Part shown: positions 8,364-17,292 of the stretch, piece by piece | How positions within the stretch are numbered: position 1 is the stretch's first letter | How the letters are laid out: every line of letters starts with the position of its first letter | DNA from: Cytobacillus oceanisediminis | GTDB taxonomy: Bacteria > Bacillota > Bacilli > Bacillales > Cytobacillaceae | Reading direction: 5' to 3' | DNA: 64,000 nucleotides | Assembly (NCBI RefSeq): GCF_003182355.1 | Contig: NZ_QGTW01000015.1 | Location: 1-64,000 of the forward strand | Made by a program: the position numbers and the translations under genes | The notes under the pieces: model-generated | The model's input: only the letters and a program-made list of their open reading frames with translations | Told to the model about the DNA's origin: nothing | Databases searched by the model: none

Positions 8364-9011
8364 TTCCTTTTCCTCCACACTTGATATAGTTTCACCCTAT
8401 TATAATTAAATGGGAGCCTTTTGATAAGCTCCCCAAGCATGTATAGCTCTCCCTTCATTGGAAAATTCAAGTTTGGGTTTTTAAATGAAAACAGCTAAAT
8501 CCAGTATTTCAAAGGTATTAAACAAGAATTTATCACTAATACAAAATGCTTCATAATAGTAAACCGTTCTGCCGTAATTATGGGCTCCATTACGCCGTTA
8601 CTTCTTGTATTGCTCCCTTTGGTAAGACCTAGGTTTGATGCTAAAACAAAATTATAAGCAGATAGCAGCCTTTGGCCTTTTTATTGTCGTACACGGAGAC
8701 CTTCAATGTTCCTGGCCAAATTGACTATTCTCAATTATTAATAAAAAAACATATTAGTTGAGATTATAGGATGTAATATTAGACTAAATTTTTTTAACGT
8801 AATCATTTTAGAAATGATCTTTATTTCCTAAAAATAAAGAAACAGTCCCTCCTTAACAAAGCGATGCCCCCTGCTCCAAGCACTTTCTCTACAATTTGGA
8901 TCTGCCTCAGAAAACTTTTCTATCAACTGGATGACAAGAAATTATGTAAGCCGAAATGAAAATCTCCTTTTATTTCCGCAAAAAACAGCACTATTTTAGA
9001 AAACTTACCCC
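8364..9011. other. intergenic region with faint gene remnants
   Basis: No intact gene. Around 8580-8655 a short open stretch encodes ITPLLLVLLPLVRPRFDAKT, resembling part of an SdpI/DUF1648-type membrane protein, closed by stops on both sides. The rest is AT-rich with no recognised RNA. Confidence 0.3.
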
Positions 9012-9066
9012 TTGACAAAATAATACATACTATATGATAATAATTACCGAATTAGAATTATTATTA
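9012..9066 (+). promoter_or_regulatory. ahpC promoter with PerR box
   Basis: TTGACA (9012-9017) with GATAAT (9036-9041) at 18 bp spacing forms a sigma-A promoter. TTAGAATTATTATTA (9052-9066), just past the expected start, matches 13 of 14 defined positions bar one or two of the PerR consensus TTATAATnATTATAA. This predicts repression by PerR with iron or manganese and release by peroxide. Confidence 0.75.
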
Positions 9067-9126
9067 AATAGTTTACTGTTTAATTAATAATCAAATCACT
9101 CAACCCATTCAAGGAGGAATTTTATC

Positions 9127-9690
9127 ATGGCATTAATCGGTAAAGAAGTTCTACCATTCTCAGCAAAAGCTTACCATAACGGTGATTTCATCGACGTTTC
9201 CGAAGAAAACTTCAAAGGCAAGTGGAGCGTAGTTTGCTTCTACCCAGCAGATTTCACATTCGTATGTCCTACTGAATTAGAAGACCTTCAAAACGAATAT
9301 GCAACTTTAAAAGAAATGGGAGCTGAAGTTTATTCAGTTTCAACTGATACACATTTCACTCACAAAGCTTGGCACGATAATTCAGAGACAATCGGCAAGA
9401 TTGAATACGTAATGATCGGTGACCCTAACCAAAAACTATCCCGCAACTTTGATGTCCTAAACGAAGAAGAAGGACTAGCTGAACGCGGTACATTCATCAT
9501 CGATCCAGATGGCGTTATCCAAACTGTTGAAATCAACGCTGGCGGTATCGGCCGTGACGCAAGCCAAGTTGTAAGCAAGCTTAAAGCAGCTCAATATGTA
9601 CGTAATAACCCAGGGGAAGTTTGCCCGGCTAAGTGGAAAGAAGGATCTGAAACACTTAAGCCAAGCCTTGACCTTGTAGGTAAAATTTAA
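9127..9690 (+). CDS. ahpC: alkyl hydroperoxide reductase subunit C (2-Cys peroxiredoxin)
   Basis: A typical 187-residue AhpC that reduces hydrogen peroxide, organic peroxides and peroxynitrite in the cytosol. The peroxidatic Cys is residue 47 in FVCPTE and the resolving Cys is 166 in GEVCPAKW. The decamer then receives electrons from AhpF. AGGAGG precedes the ATG. ahpF follows after 14 bp in the same operon. The promoter has a PerR box, as in B. subtilis. Codon use is strongly biased, consistent with high expression. Confidence 0.97.
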   Translation: MALIGKEVLPFSAKAYHNGDFIDVSEENFKGKWSVVCFYPADFTFVCPTELEDLQNEYATLKEMGAEVYSVSTDTHFTHKAWHDNSETIGKIEYVMIGDPNQKLSRNFDVLNEEEGLAERGTFIIDPDGVIQTVEINAGGIGRDASQVVSKLKAAQYVRNNPGEVCPAKWKEGSETLKPSLDLVGKI

Positions 9691-9704
9691 GGAGCAAGAT
9701 AAAC

Positions 9705-11234
9705 ATGTTATTTGATGCAGATATAAAAGCACAATTAGCTCAATATCTTCAAATGATGGAGGGCGATATCCTTCTTAAAGTCAGCGCTGGATCTGATAAA
9801 GTATCCAGCGACATGCTGGCTTTAGTGGACGAATTGGCCGCGATGTCCTCCCAAATTAAAGTTGAGCACGCAGAGTTGCAGAGAACGCCAAGCTTCAGTG
9901 TGAATCACCCAGGGGAAGATACTGGAATTACATTTGCCGGAATCCCTCTTGGACATGAGTTTACTTCCTTAGTGCTTGCTCTGCTTCAAGTTAGCGGAAG
10001 AGCACCTAAGGTTGATCAAAAAGTCATTGACCAGGTGAAAAATATTAAGGGAGAATATCATTTTGAGACTTATGTCAGCTTAAGCTGCCACAACTGCCCT
10101 GATGTGGTACAAGCTCTAAACGTAATGAGCATTCTAAACCCTAATATTTCACATACCATGATCGATGGTGCTGCTTTCAAAGAGGAAGTTGACGCCAAAC
10201 AGATCATGGCAGTGCCAACTGTTTTCCTAAATGGCGAAAAATTCGGCAGCGGCCGCATGAGCCTCGAAGAAATTCTTGCCAAAATGGGAACTGGCCCTGA
10301 TGCATCAGAATTCGCTGATAAAGGTCCATATGATGTACTTGTCATCGGCGGCGGCCCTGCAGGAGCAAGTGCAGCAATTTATACGGCACGCAAAGGAATC
10401 CGTACAGGCATCGTTGCTGAACGCTTCGGCGGACAAGTTATGGATACATTGGGCATAGAAAACTTTATCAGCGTGAAGCACACAGAAGGTCCTAAGCTTG
10501 TAGCAAGCCTTGAAGAACACGTTAAGGATTATGGCATTGATGTCATGAACCTGCAGCGTGCCAAGAGCCTTAAGAAGAAAGACCTTGTTGAGATCGAACT
10601 CGAAAACGGTGCGATTTTAAAAAGTAAAACAGTCATCCTTTCAACTGGTGCACGCTGGAGAAACGTTGGCGTACCCGGCGAAGCAGAATTCAAGAATAAA
10701 GGTGTTGCTTACTGCCCTCACTGTGATGGTCCATTGTTTGAAGGTAAAGATGTAGCTGTTATCGGCGGCGGTAACTCCGGTGTTGAAGCCGCCATCGACC
10801 TTGCAGGGATTGTAAAGCACGTAACCGTTCTCGAATTCAATCCGGAATTGAAAGCTGATGCCGTTCTACAAGAACGCCTTCACAGCCTGCCTAACGTAAC
10901 CGTTATAACAAACGCTCAAACAACAGAAATCACCGGTACTGACAAAGTAAACGGTATTTCATACATGGATCGCGAGACAGAAAAAGTTCACCACGTTGAA
11001 CTGCAAGGTGTATTCGTCCAAATCGGCCTCGTTCCTAACACTGATTGGTTAGACGATCAGATCGAGCGAACTCGCTTCGGCGAAATCGTTGTGGATAAAC
11101 ACGGCGCTACAAGCATCCCTGGCGTATTTGCTGCTGGAGATTGTACAGACAGTGCTTACAAGCAAATCATCATCTCCATGGGATCTGGAGCAACTGCAGC
11201 TCTGGGAGCCTTTGACTACCTGATCCGAAATTAA
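9705..11234 (+). CDS. ahpF: alkyl hydroperoxide reductase subunit F
   Basis: A 509-residue flavoprotein that passes electrons from NADH to AhpC. The N-terminal tandem thioredoxin-fold domain (1-195) has the redox pair Cys128-Cys131 (CHNCPD). The thioredoxin-reductase-like body has an FAD motif GGGPAGASAA near 213, the active-site CPHCDG near 335, an NADH motif GGGNSGVEAA near 353 and the flavin-closing AAGDCTDS near the end. Length matches the family. It is translated from GGAG ten bases before ATG 9705 and ends at a strong terminator. Confidence 0.97.
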   Translation: MLFDADIKAQLAQYLQMMEGDILLKVSAGSDKVSSDMLALVDELAAMSSQIKVEHAELQRTPSFSVNHPGEDTGITFAGIPLGHEFTSLVLALLQVSGRAPKVDQKVIDQVKNIKGEYHFETYVSLSCHNCPDVVQALNVMSILNPNISHTMIDGAAFKEEVDAKQIMAVPTVFLNGEKFGSGRMSLEEILAKMGTGPDASEFADKGPYDVLVIGGGPAGASAAIYTARKGIRTGIVAERFGGQVMDTLGIENFISVKHTEGPKLVASLEEHVKDYGIDVMNLQRAKSLKKKDLVEIELENGAILKSKTVILSTGARWRNVGVPGEAEFKNKGVAYCPHCDGPLFEGKDVAVIGGGNSGVEAAIDLAGIVKHVTVLEFNPELKADAVLQERLHSLPNVTVITNAQTTEITGTDKVNGISYMDRETEKVHHVELQGVFVQIGLVPNTDWLDDQIERTRFGEIVVDKHGATSIPGVFAAGDCTDSAYKQIIISMGSGATAALGAFDYLIRN

Positions 11235-11303
11235 TTTGAATAACTCATCGAAACATTACTATTACCTATCATTAATCGTTTTGACATGTTACCCTTCATT
11301 CAC

Positions 11304-11345
11304 AAAAAGCCGCTTACTGCCTATTGACAGAAGCGGCTTTTCTTA
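11304..11345 (+). terminator. terminator of ahpCF
   Basis: AAAAAGCCGCTT pairs with AAGCGGCTTTT around a short loop containing CTG/CAG, followed by TCTT. Confidence 0.85.
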
Positions 11346-11356
11346 TGTATATGAAA

Positions 11357-11378
11357 TTCAATCAAACGTTTGATTGAA
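11357..11378. repeat. 22-bp palindrome, copy 1
   Basis: A perfect dyad whose 20-bp core is TCAATCAAACGTTTGATTGA. It lies between the ahpF terminator and the Nudix gene. Three more copies occur at 42626, 61512 and 62185. Confidence 0.85.
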
Positions 11379-11468
11379 CCTTTAAAAAGTCTGTAACCAG
11401 GCGCATTTTTAGCCGCCGCCTAAAAGTGATATCATAGAACACATATACAGTAATGAGGAGGACCGCCT

Positions 11469-11864
11469 TTGAAAAAAGAACTCAAAGTTGTCGCAGCTAT
11501 TATTGAAAATGACCAAAATGAAATCCTCTGCGCACTCAGGTCACCAGATATGCCGATGCCTAATATGTGGGAGTTCCCAGGCGGAAAAGTAGAACAAGGT
11601 GAGGATCTATACTCTGCATTAAAAAGAGAAATTGACGAGGAATTAGGCTGTAAGATTGAAATCGCAGAGCTTTTCCATGACAATATCCATGAATACGAAA
11701 CCTTCGTAATTAACCTCATTTCCATCAAATGCAGGATTGTCAAAGGCACTCCAGCTCCGAGTGAGCACTCTAAGCTGATCTGGCTGAGAAGAGAAAATCT
11801 TTGCTCGTTGGTATGGGCTCCTGCGGATGTGCCAGCTGTTGATCAGTTGATGAATGAAAAATAG
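11469..11864 (+). CDS. Nudix hydrolase, MutT/CTP pyrophosphohydrolase-like
   Basis: A 131-residue Nudix enzyme that hydrolyses a nucleoside triphosphate or a related diphosphate to the monophosphate. The Nudix box starts at GGKVEQGED and continues ALKREIDEELG, with the metal-binding glutamates in REIDEELG. The N-terminal VVAAIIENDQNEILCALR strand is as in MutT proteins that sanitise oxidised nucleotides. It starts at TTG 11469 with GAGGAGG seven bases upstream. Probable role: nucleotide pool cleaning; the exact substrate is unproven. Confidence 0.85.
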   Translation: MKKELKVVAAIIENDQNEILCALRSPDMPMPNMWEFPGGKVEQGEDLYSALKREIDEELGCKIEIAELFHDNIHEYETFVINLISIKCRIVKGTPAPSEHSKLIWLRRENLCSLVWAPADVPAVDQLMNEK

Positions 11865-11930
11865 GGTTTCCTTGAATTCCTGTTGCATAGTTAACAAATT
11901 TACAGTGTCGCTTTTTAAACTTATAAACGA

Positions 11931-11960
11931 TAAAAAAACGTACCAATTAATAGGTACGTA
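11931..11960 (-). terminator. orphan minus-strand terminator
   Basis: Minus strand ACGTACC/GGTACGT hairpin followed by TTTTTTT. No minus-strand gene ends here. Confidence 0.6.
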
Positions 11961-11993
11961 TAGCGGCGCTCCTATCAACTATAATTAAAATCA

Positions 11994-12011
11994 CCTATGA
12001 TACGGTTCACC
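11994..12011. repeat. TATGATACGGTTCAC repeat, copy 1
   Basis: CCTATGATACGGTTCACC. Near-identical or degenerate copies lie at 13772, 16501, 18854 and 19880, always in gaps between genes. Confidence 0.6.
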
Positions 12012-12180
12012 GAATATTCACCTAAACACATATTTATTTTGAATATAAACTATTTATATCTAGATTATTCTGTCTCTTACAATCTAAATTTTTAATGAAT
12101 ATGTATTGTTCGATTAAATCTTGGAAAAGATGATAGTATACCATTTTTAAATTTTATAAATATTATATGAGGGGATTAAC

Positions 12181-12885
12181 GTGGAACTATTACAAATGTC
12201 TATTAAGTTAGTTATAGGATTCTTTTTGCTATTTCTCCTAGTTAGAATTATAGGAAAAAAATTAATTGACCAGTATACTCCATTTCATTTTATTTCAGCA
12301 ATTGTCTTAAGCGAGTTGTTAGGAAATGCTGTCTATGAAAAAAATGTACCTATTACTCATATGTTATTCACTTTAATTATATGGGGAGCTTTATTATTTT
12401 TAGTTGATTACCTTGCTCAAAAATCTCTATTATTGAGACAAATGTTCGAAGGTAAACCTTCAGTAGTTATTCGAAATGGTCAGATTGACTTTGAACAGTT
12501 AAAAAAGAGTCGTATGAACATTAATCAACTTCAAAGTTTACTTCGCCAAAGTGAGATTTTCTCCATTCGAGAAGTAGCATTTGCACTGATTGAATCGAAT
12601 GGCTCCATCAGTGTATTAAAAAAATCAAAATATCAAAAAACAACCTTAAAAGACTTTAATATGCCTAATCACGCTGTTTATCTACCCATAACACTAATTA
12701 AAGACGGGGAATTAATTAAAGAAAATTTGGAACAAATAAACAAAGATGATCATTGGCTAACAAACCAGTTAATAGCCAAGGGCATTAGTAAAATTGAAAA
12801 CGTCCTTTTTGCTGAATGGTTAGAAAACGATGGGATAATTGTTATTCCTTATAAACCAGTCCAGTATCAAAATTTCCCTAGCTAA
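12181..12885 (+). CDS. DUF421 membrane protein (YetF family)
   Basis: A 234-residue protein with three N-terminal membrane helices (about 8-26, 38-56 and 63-80) followed by a two-part cytoplasmic region. The family signatures LLFLLVRIIGKK and FEGKPSVVIRNGQIDFEQLKKSRMNINQL are clear. YetF-type proteins are found in spore-former membranes, often in several copies, and some are tied to spore germination or spore membrane properties; the molecular function is unknown. GTG start at 12181 with GAGGGG upstream. It is followed by a second, broken family member, so the pair looks like a small operon. Base composition is more AT-rich than neighbours. Confidence 0.8.
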   Translation: MELLQMSIKLVIGFFLLFLLVRIIGKKLIDQYTPFHFISAIVLSELLGNAVYEKNVPITHMLFTLIIWGALLFLVDYLAQKSLLLRQMFEGKPSVVIRNGQIDFEQLKKSRMNINQLQSLLRQSEIFSIREVAFALIESNGSISVLKKSKYQKTTLKDFNMPNHAVYLPITLIKDGELIKENLEQINKDDHWLTNQLIAKGISKIENVLFAEWLENDGIIVIPYKPVQYQNFPS

Positions 12886-12942
12886 ATATCTTCCGAAACA
12901 ATATTTTTATAAAAATTAAAAAGGTTAGAAAGTGGTGGGAAA

Positions 12943-13666
12943 ATGTTTGAATTTATTAAAGAAATACTCTTGGTTCTTGGGAGAATAATTACTATTTTAC
13001 CCTTGCTATTATTTATCACCTTATTTATGGGAAAGCGAGCAATTGGAGAGTTGCCTATATTTGACTTTTTAATTATCGTCACATTGGGAGCTGTTGTTGG
13101 AGCCGATATCGCTGACCCTAGTATTAAACATCTCCCAACTGCAATTGCTATAATTGGGATTGGAATTCTGCAAAGGGTTGTGGCAATATGGAAAATTTCC
13201 AATCGAAAAATAGGAAGATTACTTACATTTGAACCAACTGTTATTATTCAAAATGGAAAATTTCTTAATAAAAACCTTAAAAAAATACGTTATTCGATTG
13301 ATAATATACTTCAAATGCTTAGGGGAAAAAATATTTTTGAGATTAATGAAGTTGAAACAGCAATTGTCGAAGCAAATGGGGCTTTAAGCGTATTAAAAAA
13401 ACCACACAAAAATTCAGTTACGTTAGAAGATATGAAAATTGAAAAAACAACATCTACGATTTCCTTTCCTGTTATTGTTGAAGGAACAATTTACTCAAAT
13501 ATCCTGAGGGATTAGTCTTAATGAAGCATGGATAAAACAGCAATTATCCCATCAAGGAATTATTGATATTAAGGATGTTTTTTTTGCTTCAATAAATAAA
13601 AATCTTGAGCTACATATTTCTTTGAAAGATGAAAGTAATATAACAATCCCACCAATAAACCACTAA
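12943..13666 (+). pseudogene. second DUF421 protein, frameshifted near its C-terminus
   Basis: The first 190 codons encode a normal YetF-type protein (TLFMGKRAIGELPIFDF, then TFEPTVIIQNGKF and LKKIRYSIDNILQMLRG) but stop at TAG 13513-13515. In another frame the sequence continues without break as SLNEAWIKQQLSHQGIIDIKDVFFASINKNLELHIS to a stop at 13666, giving the expected ~240-residue length. Dropping one G from the GGG near 13506 joins them. The core fold could survive the truncation, because only the last ~50 residues are lost. Sequencing error remains possible. Confidence 0.8.
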
Positions 13667-13771
13667 CTTTGTTATTGATCAAATTAGAAATACAGTCTAA
13701 ATCAACCCGAACGCTAGCTAGTTATTCCAAAGTTCCTGATAAATAAAATTCACCGTACAAAAATTTTTTCC

Positions 13772-13790
13772 TATTTATGGTACGGTCCCC
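13772..13790. repeat. TATGATACGGTTCAC repeat, copy 2 (degenerate)
   Basis: CTATTTATGGTACGGTCCC between the broken DUF421 gene and the alkylation-repair operon. Confidence 0.4.
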
Positions 13791-13830
13791 CCTAACAGGT
13801 CTAAATGAGGTACTTAAGAGTTCTTAACAT

Positions 13831-14319
13831 CTACTTATGTTCCTTTTTAAAAGATCTCTCATGTTGAAGCAGCCATTCTTTTCTCCATAGACCTCCTGCA
13901 TAACCGGTTAATTTCCCATTTGAACCGATTACTCTGTGACAAGGAATGACAATGCTTAACTTGTTTTTCCCATTTGCACTCCCTACAGCTCTGATGGCTT
14001 TTTCATTTCCTATAGAAACGGCAATATCCTTATAGGACCCTGTTTCCGCGTAGGGGATTTCTATTAAAGCATTCCATACTGTTTTTTGAAAAGCAGTCCC
14101 TTCACATTTATAAGGGAATGTAAATTCATAGCGACCGCCTTTAAAATATTCGTCAAGTTGGTTATAGCATTCTGCCATAACCTGAGGAGTTTCAGCGTCT
14201 AAAAAATTGGCCTTTTTACACTCCTCAGAGAACAAAATTGAACTGATGGCTTCATGAGTACCCATTATTTTTATCACACCAATCGGTGATTGATAGTCTA
14301 ATTTATACCTTTTTGTCAT
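13831..14319 (-). CDS. ogt: methylated-DNA--protein-cysteine methyltransferase
   Basis: A 162-residue suicide repair protein that takes methyl groups from O6-methylguanine in DNA. The acceptor Cys127 is in the invariant IPCHRV, and the helix-turn-helix Arg region (AIRAVGSANGKN) lies just before it. The start at ATG 14319 has GGAGG seven bases upstream; the frame stays open further up but that DNA is the end of alkA. The start lies inside alkA (17-bp overlap), so translation is probably coupled. Last gene of the adaA-alkA-ogt operon; equivalent to B. subtilis adaB. Confidence 0.93.
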   Translation of the reverse strand: MTKRYKLDYQSPIGVIKIMGTHEAISSILFSEECKKANFLDAETPQVMAECYNQLDEYFKGGRYEFTFPYKCEGTAFQKTVWNALIEIPYAETGSYKDIAVSIGNEKAIRAVGSANGKNKLSIVIPCHRVIGSNGKLTGYAGGLWRKEWLLQHERSFKKEHK

Positions 14320-15220
14320 ATAAGGACCTCCAAAGATAAAAGGTAGCATACGCCTGCCAGCCTCCCCAGCCTGCTGCATATTCTTCTATTTCTACTATAG
14401 TCGGTTTCTTCTCAAGTCCTAATAGATTCTTTAATGCATTATGAAGGCCAACATCCGCAATTGGGAAGGAAGCTGTATAGTGCAGGCATTTCATCATTAC
14501 ATAATCTGCCGTCCATGCTCCGATACCTCTTATCATCATTAATGATTTTCGTACTTCCTGATCATCCTGTTTCTGGAGCAATAATTCTTTTGATAATTCT
14601 CCTTTTGTCATAGCTTTAGCGATGTCAAGGATATATTCAGCCTTCCTAATAGGAAATTGAAGTTTCCTTAAATCCTCCACCTTTATTGAAGTTATTTTTT
14701 CAAATGAGGGGAATAACCAAAACGTTTCTCCTTTGAAAGTTAGACTTTCGCCATATTGTTCGACGAAGCGTCTCTTTAATGTATAAGCGAATGTTAAATT
14801 AATTTGCTGTCCCATTATCGCCCATACTATTGCTTCAAATAAATCAGGAATGCACATAATCCGTAATCCATAATATTTGTGGGCAAGTGTTTGTAAAACT
14901 TTATCTTGACTAGCCACCTGATAAAATTCCTCTAAATCCTGATCCAAATCAAACCATTCCCAAATATACTCTGCCACTTTATCGCGAGCGTAAATCGATG
15001 GGGGGCTTATTGGGAATTCAACCTTTATGGAATTATGGTTGGATCCAATTTTACATAAAATCAAAGATTCTTTAACTTTTATTAGTTTATAAACAGAGCC
15101 CTCTTTAATTTGATGAAGAACTTCCTTGTTGGACCTGCCTAAAAAAATTAAGCACTCTTCAAAATTAAATTCCCTGGGAGGATAAATCTCCATATAGGTT
15201 TCATGATCAATCCAATTCAT
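14303..15220 (-). CDS. alkA: DNA-3-methyladenine glycosylase II
   Basis: A 305-residue base-excision glycosylase that removes alkylated purines. A TATA-like N-terminal domain (1-115) is followed by the helical core with QQINLTFA near 139, the helix-hairpin-helix RGIGAWTADYVMM (231-243) and the catalytic Asp256 in FPIADVGLHN. It overlaps adaA upstream by 14 bp and ogt downstream by 17 bp, so all three genes are translated from one message. Together they form the adaptive response to DNA alkylation. Confidence 0.93.
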   Translation of the reverse strand: MNWIDHETYMEIYPPREFNFEECLIFLGRSNKEVLHQIKEGSVYKLIKVKESLILCKIGSNHNSIKVEFPISPPSIYARDKVAEYIWEWFDLDQDLEEFYQVASQDKVLQTLAHKYYGLRIMCIPDLFEAIVWAIMGQQINLTFAYTLKRRFVEQYGESLTFKGETFWLFPSFEKITSIKVEDLRKLQFPIRKAEYILDIAKAMTKGELSKELLLQKQDDQEVRKSLMMIRGIGAWTADYVMMKCLHYTASFPIADVGLHNALKNLLGLEKKPTIVEIEEYAAGWGGWQAYATFYLWRSLYDKKV

Positions 15221-15779
15221 TTAGGAGTTCCTTTCGATATTCACTAGGTGAACAGTTTTTTAAGTTTCGAAACACTTTATAAAAATTGGAAGGGCTCTGG
15301 AATCCCACCTCATAGCAAATCTCAAGGTTCGTCAAGGCTGTGCATTTTAGAAGGTGGGCTGCTTTATCAATACGTATTTTTTCTAAATAAGTACGCGGCG
15401 TCTCAGATGTCTCTTGTTTAAATAAGCGTTCCAAATAAAAAGGACTTAAGCCGACTTCATCCGCTATATCTTTTAATATCAAATTTTGTTTATAATGATT
15501 GACCAGGAACGTAATGATATTTCTGACAAGCTCAATATGAGGGGATTGCTCAACTTCCGGCTGACATCTTTTACAAGGACGATACCCGGCTTTTTCAACT
15601 TCATTCATATCGTGGTAAAATTCAACATTTATTTTTTTGGGCTTCCTTGATCTACAGGAAGGACGACAGTATATTTTGGTTGTTTTTACTGCCGTGAAAA
15701 ATAGCCCATCATATTTACGATCACAAGCGATGATTTTCTCCCACATCTCTTCAAATGAAAGGTTGATATTAGTCACCAT
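15207..15779 (-). CDS. adaA: Ada-type methyl-sensing activator (AdaA)
   Basis: A 190-residue regulator. The N-terminal zinc domain has the four ligands at Cys38, Cys42 (YCRPSC), Cys69 and Cys72 (PCKRCQP); Cys38 is the methyl-phosphotriester acceptor that switches the protein on. The C-terminal half is an AraC-type double helix-turn-helix (ILKDIADEVGLSPFYLERLFKQETSETPRTYL). It lacks the O6-methylguanine domain of E. coli Ada, which is supplied by the separate ogt gene, as in Bacillus. First gene of the operon, so probably self-activating. Confidence 0.92.
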   Translation of the reverse strand: MVTNINLSFEEMWEKIIACDRKYDGLFFTAVKTTKIYCRPSCRSRKPKKINVEFYHDMNEVEKAGYRPCKRCQPEVEQSPHIELVRNIITFLVNHYKQNLILKDIADEVGLSPFYLERLFKQETSETPRTYLEKIRIDKAAHLLKCTALTNLEICYEVGFQSPSNFYKVFRNLKNCSPSEYRKELLNELD

Positions 15780-15847
15780 GCCACTCCACTATCCTTCCTG
15801 CATTTGTGCTAGTTCTCATCCATATGGGCTGTATCCATAAACTTTAA

Positions 15848-16347
15848 TCATTCACCAACATTCTTTTCTAAATATGCAATCATTTTATTAGATAGGGCGT
15901 TTCCAAAACTAAAAGGTTTCACACCTAATTCTTTTAGCTTAATACATTTTGTTAGTCCTGGTAAGGATAATACATTTAAAGGAGCACTTATATTTATTGT
16001 GATTTCTATAATCTCATCATCCTTCTTCAAACCAGGAACAAAAATTTTTCCAATAGAGGATTTTGCCTTTGAAAATAAGTATCGGTTCTGGCGTTAATAT
16101 AAAAACCTTTATAACCATGTCGATCTAACGCTATTCTTATTTTTTCCAATAGTTTATAGTTCTGTGAAGCCTCTCTTAATCCATTTGATTTTTTCAATGA
16201 ATCTTCAATATTGATACCCGCTGGTCGTACCAATTGCTTTGAATCCTGCCTTTTCAAGAGCTGAGGCAGAAAGACAATTCCAGGCGCTCCTAGAAATAAA
16301 GTTGCCTGTGAAGAATGCATCTCATTGAATACCTTAATCTTGTTCAT
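15848..16347 (-). pseudogene. decayed isocitrate lyase/PEP mutase-family gene
   Basis: Two adjoining frames match parts of one ~250-residue family. Starting at 16347, MNKIKVFNEMH...ATLFLGAPG is the family N-terminus, but it jumps to VRPAGINIEDSLKKS, so about 90 residues of the barrel with the substrate loop are deleted. INARTDTYF follows, then a frameshift near 16030, then DEIIEITINISAPLNVLSLPGL...LKELGVKPFSFGN as the C-terminal part. The enzyme cannot be functional. Such proteins cleave or rearrange 2-methylisocitrate or phosphonate-like substrates. Confidence 0.8.
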
Positions 16348-16500
16348 TTTATTTCCTCCTACTATTTATTGGACCCATTTTAACAAGTAATCGACCTCTA
16401 TTTCGTCCTCAATCTTGCTATTATGGTCTGTCTTTAATACAAGAAAAAAGTAAAGCAATATTATGCTCCACTTCTAATGTCTATTAGAAAAACCTCATTT

Positions 16501-16518
16501 ACTTATGATACGGTTCAC
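16501..16518. repeat. TATGATACGGTTCAC repeat, copy 3
   Basis: ACTTATGATACGGTTCAC just downstream of the LysE-type exporter. Confidence 0.55.
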
Positions 16519-16552
16519 TTTGCATTTATGGTAAAGCATCCTAAAGTTCATG

Positions 16553-17173
16553 TTAATTTACTAATGAATACAGTTGATATCCCATATAAATAGCCATAAC
16601 CCATATAATAAGTGCGGAAACTTGGTTCATATGTTTTAAGAACTTACCATTTTTATCAAATTGACCAATCTTTCTGCCAGAAATCGCTAAGGAAAAGAAC
16701 CAGATCCAAGAAATCATTATACAAGCCACGGTAAACACCCATTTCTCATATCCTGTATAAGCCAATGAACTAGTTCCTATAACGCCAATAGTATCCATAA
16801 TAGCATGAGGATTAAGTAATGAGACAGAAGCAGCAAAAGTAACCTGGCGACGTGCAGAAAAACGATGTTGTTCTTGATTAGCGTTTATTTCGGGTGTGTT
16901 TTTCCACATAATCCAACCCATATAGGCTAAGAAAAAGAATCCTACTAAAAATAACAAAATCTTTAACCATTCAAAACTAAAAACAATAATGGATACCCCG
17001 GCCACAGCCAAATAAATCAGTATTGTATCACAAACTCCTGCTGTAATAATTGCAGGTAAAGCATTGGTGAATTTGTTGTGTGTCGCTCCTTGATTAAATA
17101 CAAATACATTTTGAACTCCTAAAGGTAAGATTAATCCAAATGCCAATATCATTCCATGAAATAATGGTTCCAC
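16553..17173 (-). CDS. LysE/ArgO-family amino acid exporter
   Basis: A 206-residue membrane protein with six hydrophobic helices. The family start MILAFGLILPLGVQNVFVFNQG and the second-half motif SLLNPHAIMDTIGVIG are clear. LysE proteins export basic or other amino acids when internal pools are high. It is divergent from a MocR-type regulator at 17293, with 119 bp between, a common regulator-exporter pairing. Substrate cannot be assigned; lysine or arginine is the family default. Confidence 0.87.
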   Translation of the reverse strand: MEPLFHGMILAFGLILPLGVQNVFVFNQGATHNKFTNALPAIITAGVCDTILIYLAVAGVSIIVFSFEWLKILLFLVGFFFLAYMGWIMWKNTPEINANQEQHRFSARRQVTFAASVSLLNPHAIMDTIGVIGTSSLAYTGYEKWVFTVACIMISWIWFFSLAISGRKIGQFDKNGKFLKHMNQVSALIIWVMAIYMGYQLYSLVN

Positions 17174-17292
17174 TATGATTCCCCCTCTTCTTATCTAGCA
17201 TAGCGAAGGATGACCAATATGTCTCCAACCAATTGGATGGGAATCTATCCAACCATTTTGTTATAATTTAAAAAAATGATTGGAGATAGCCT

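Larger units (their letters stand above)
11865..12180. other. intergenic boundary of the AT-rich segment
   Basis: Holds a minus-strand terminator (11931-11960), with no minus-strand gene immediately upstream of it, and the first copy of the TATGATACGGTTCAC repeat (11994-12011). The lone terminator suggests a gene was lost here. Confidence 0.45.
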
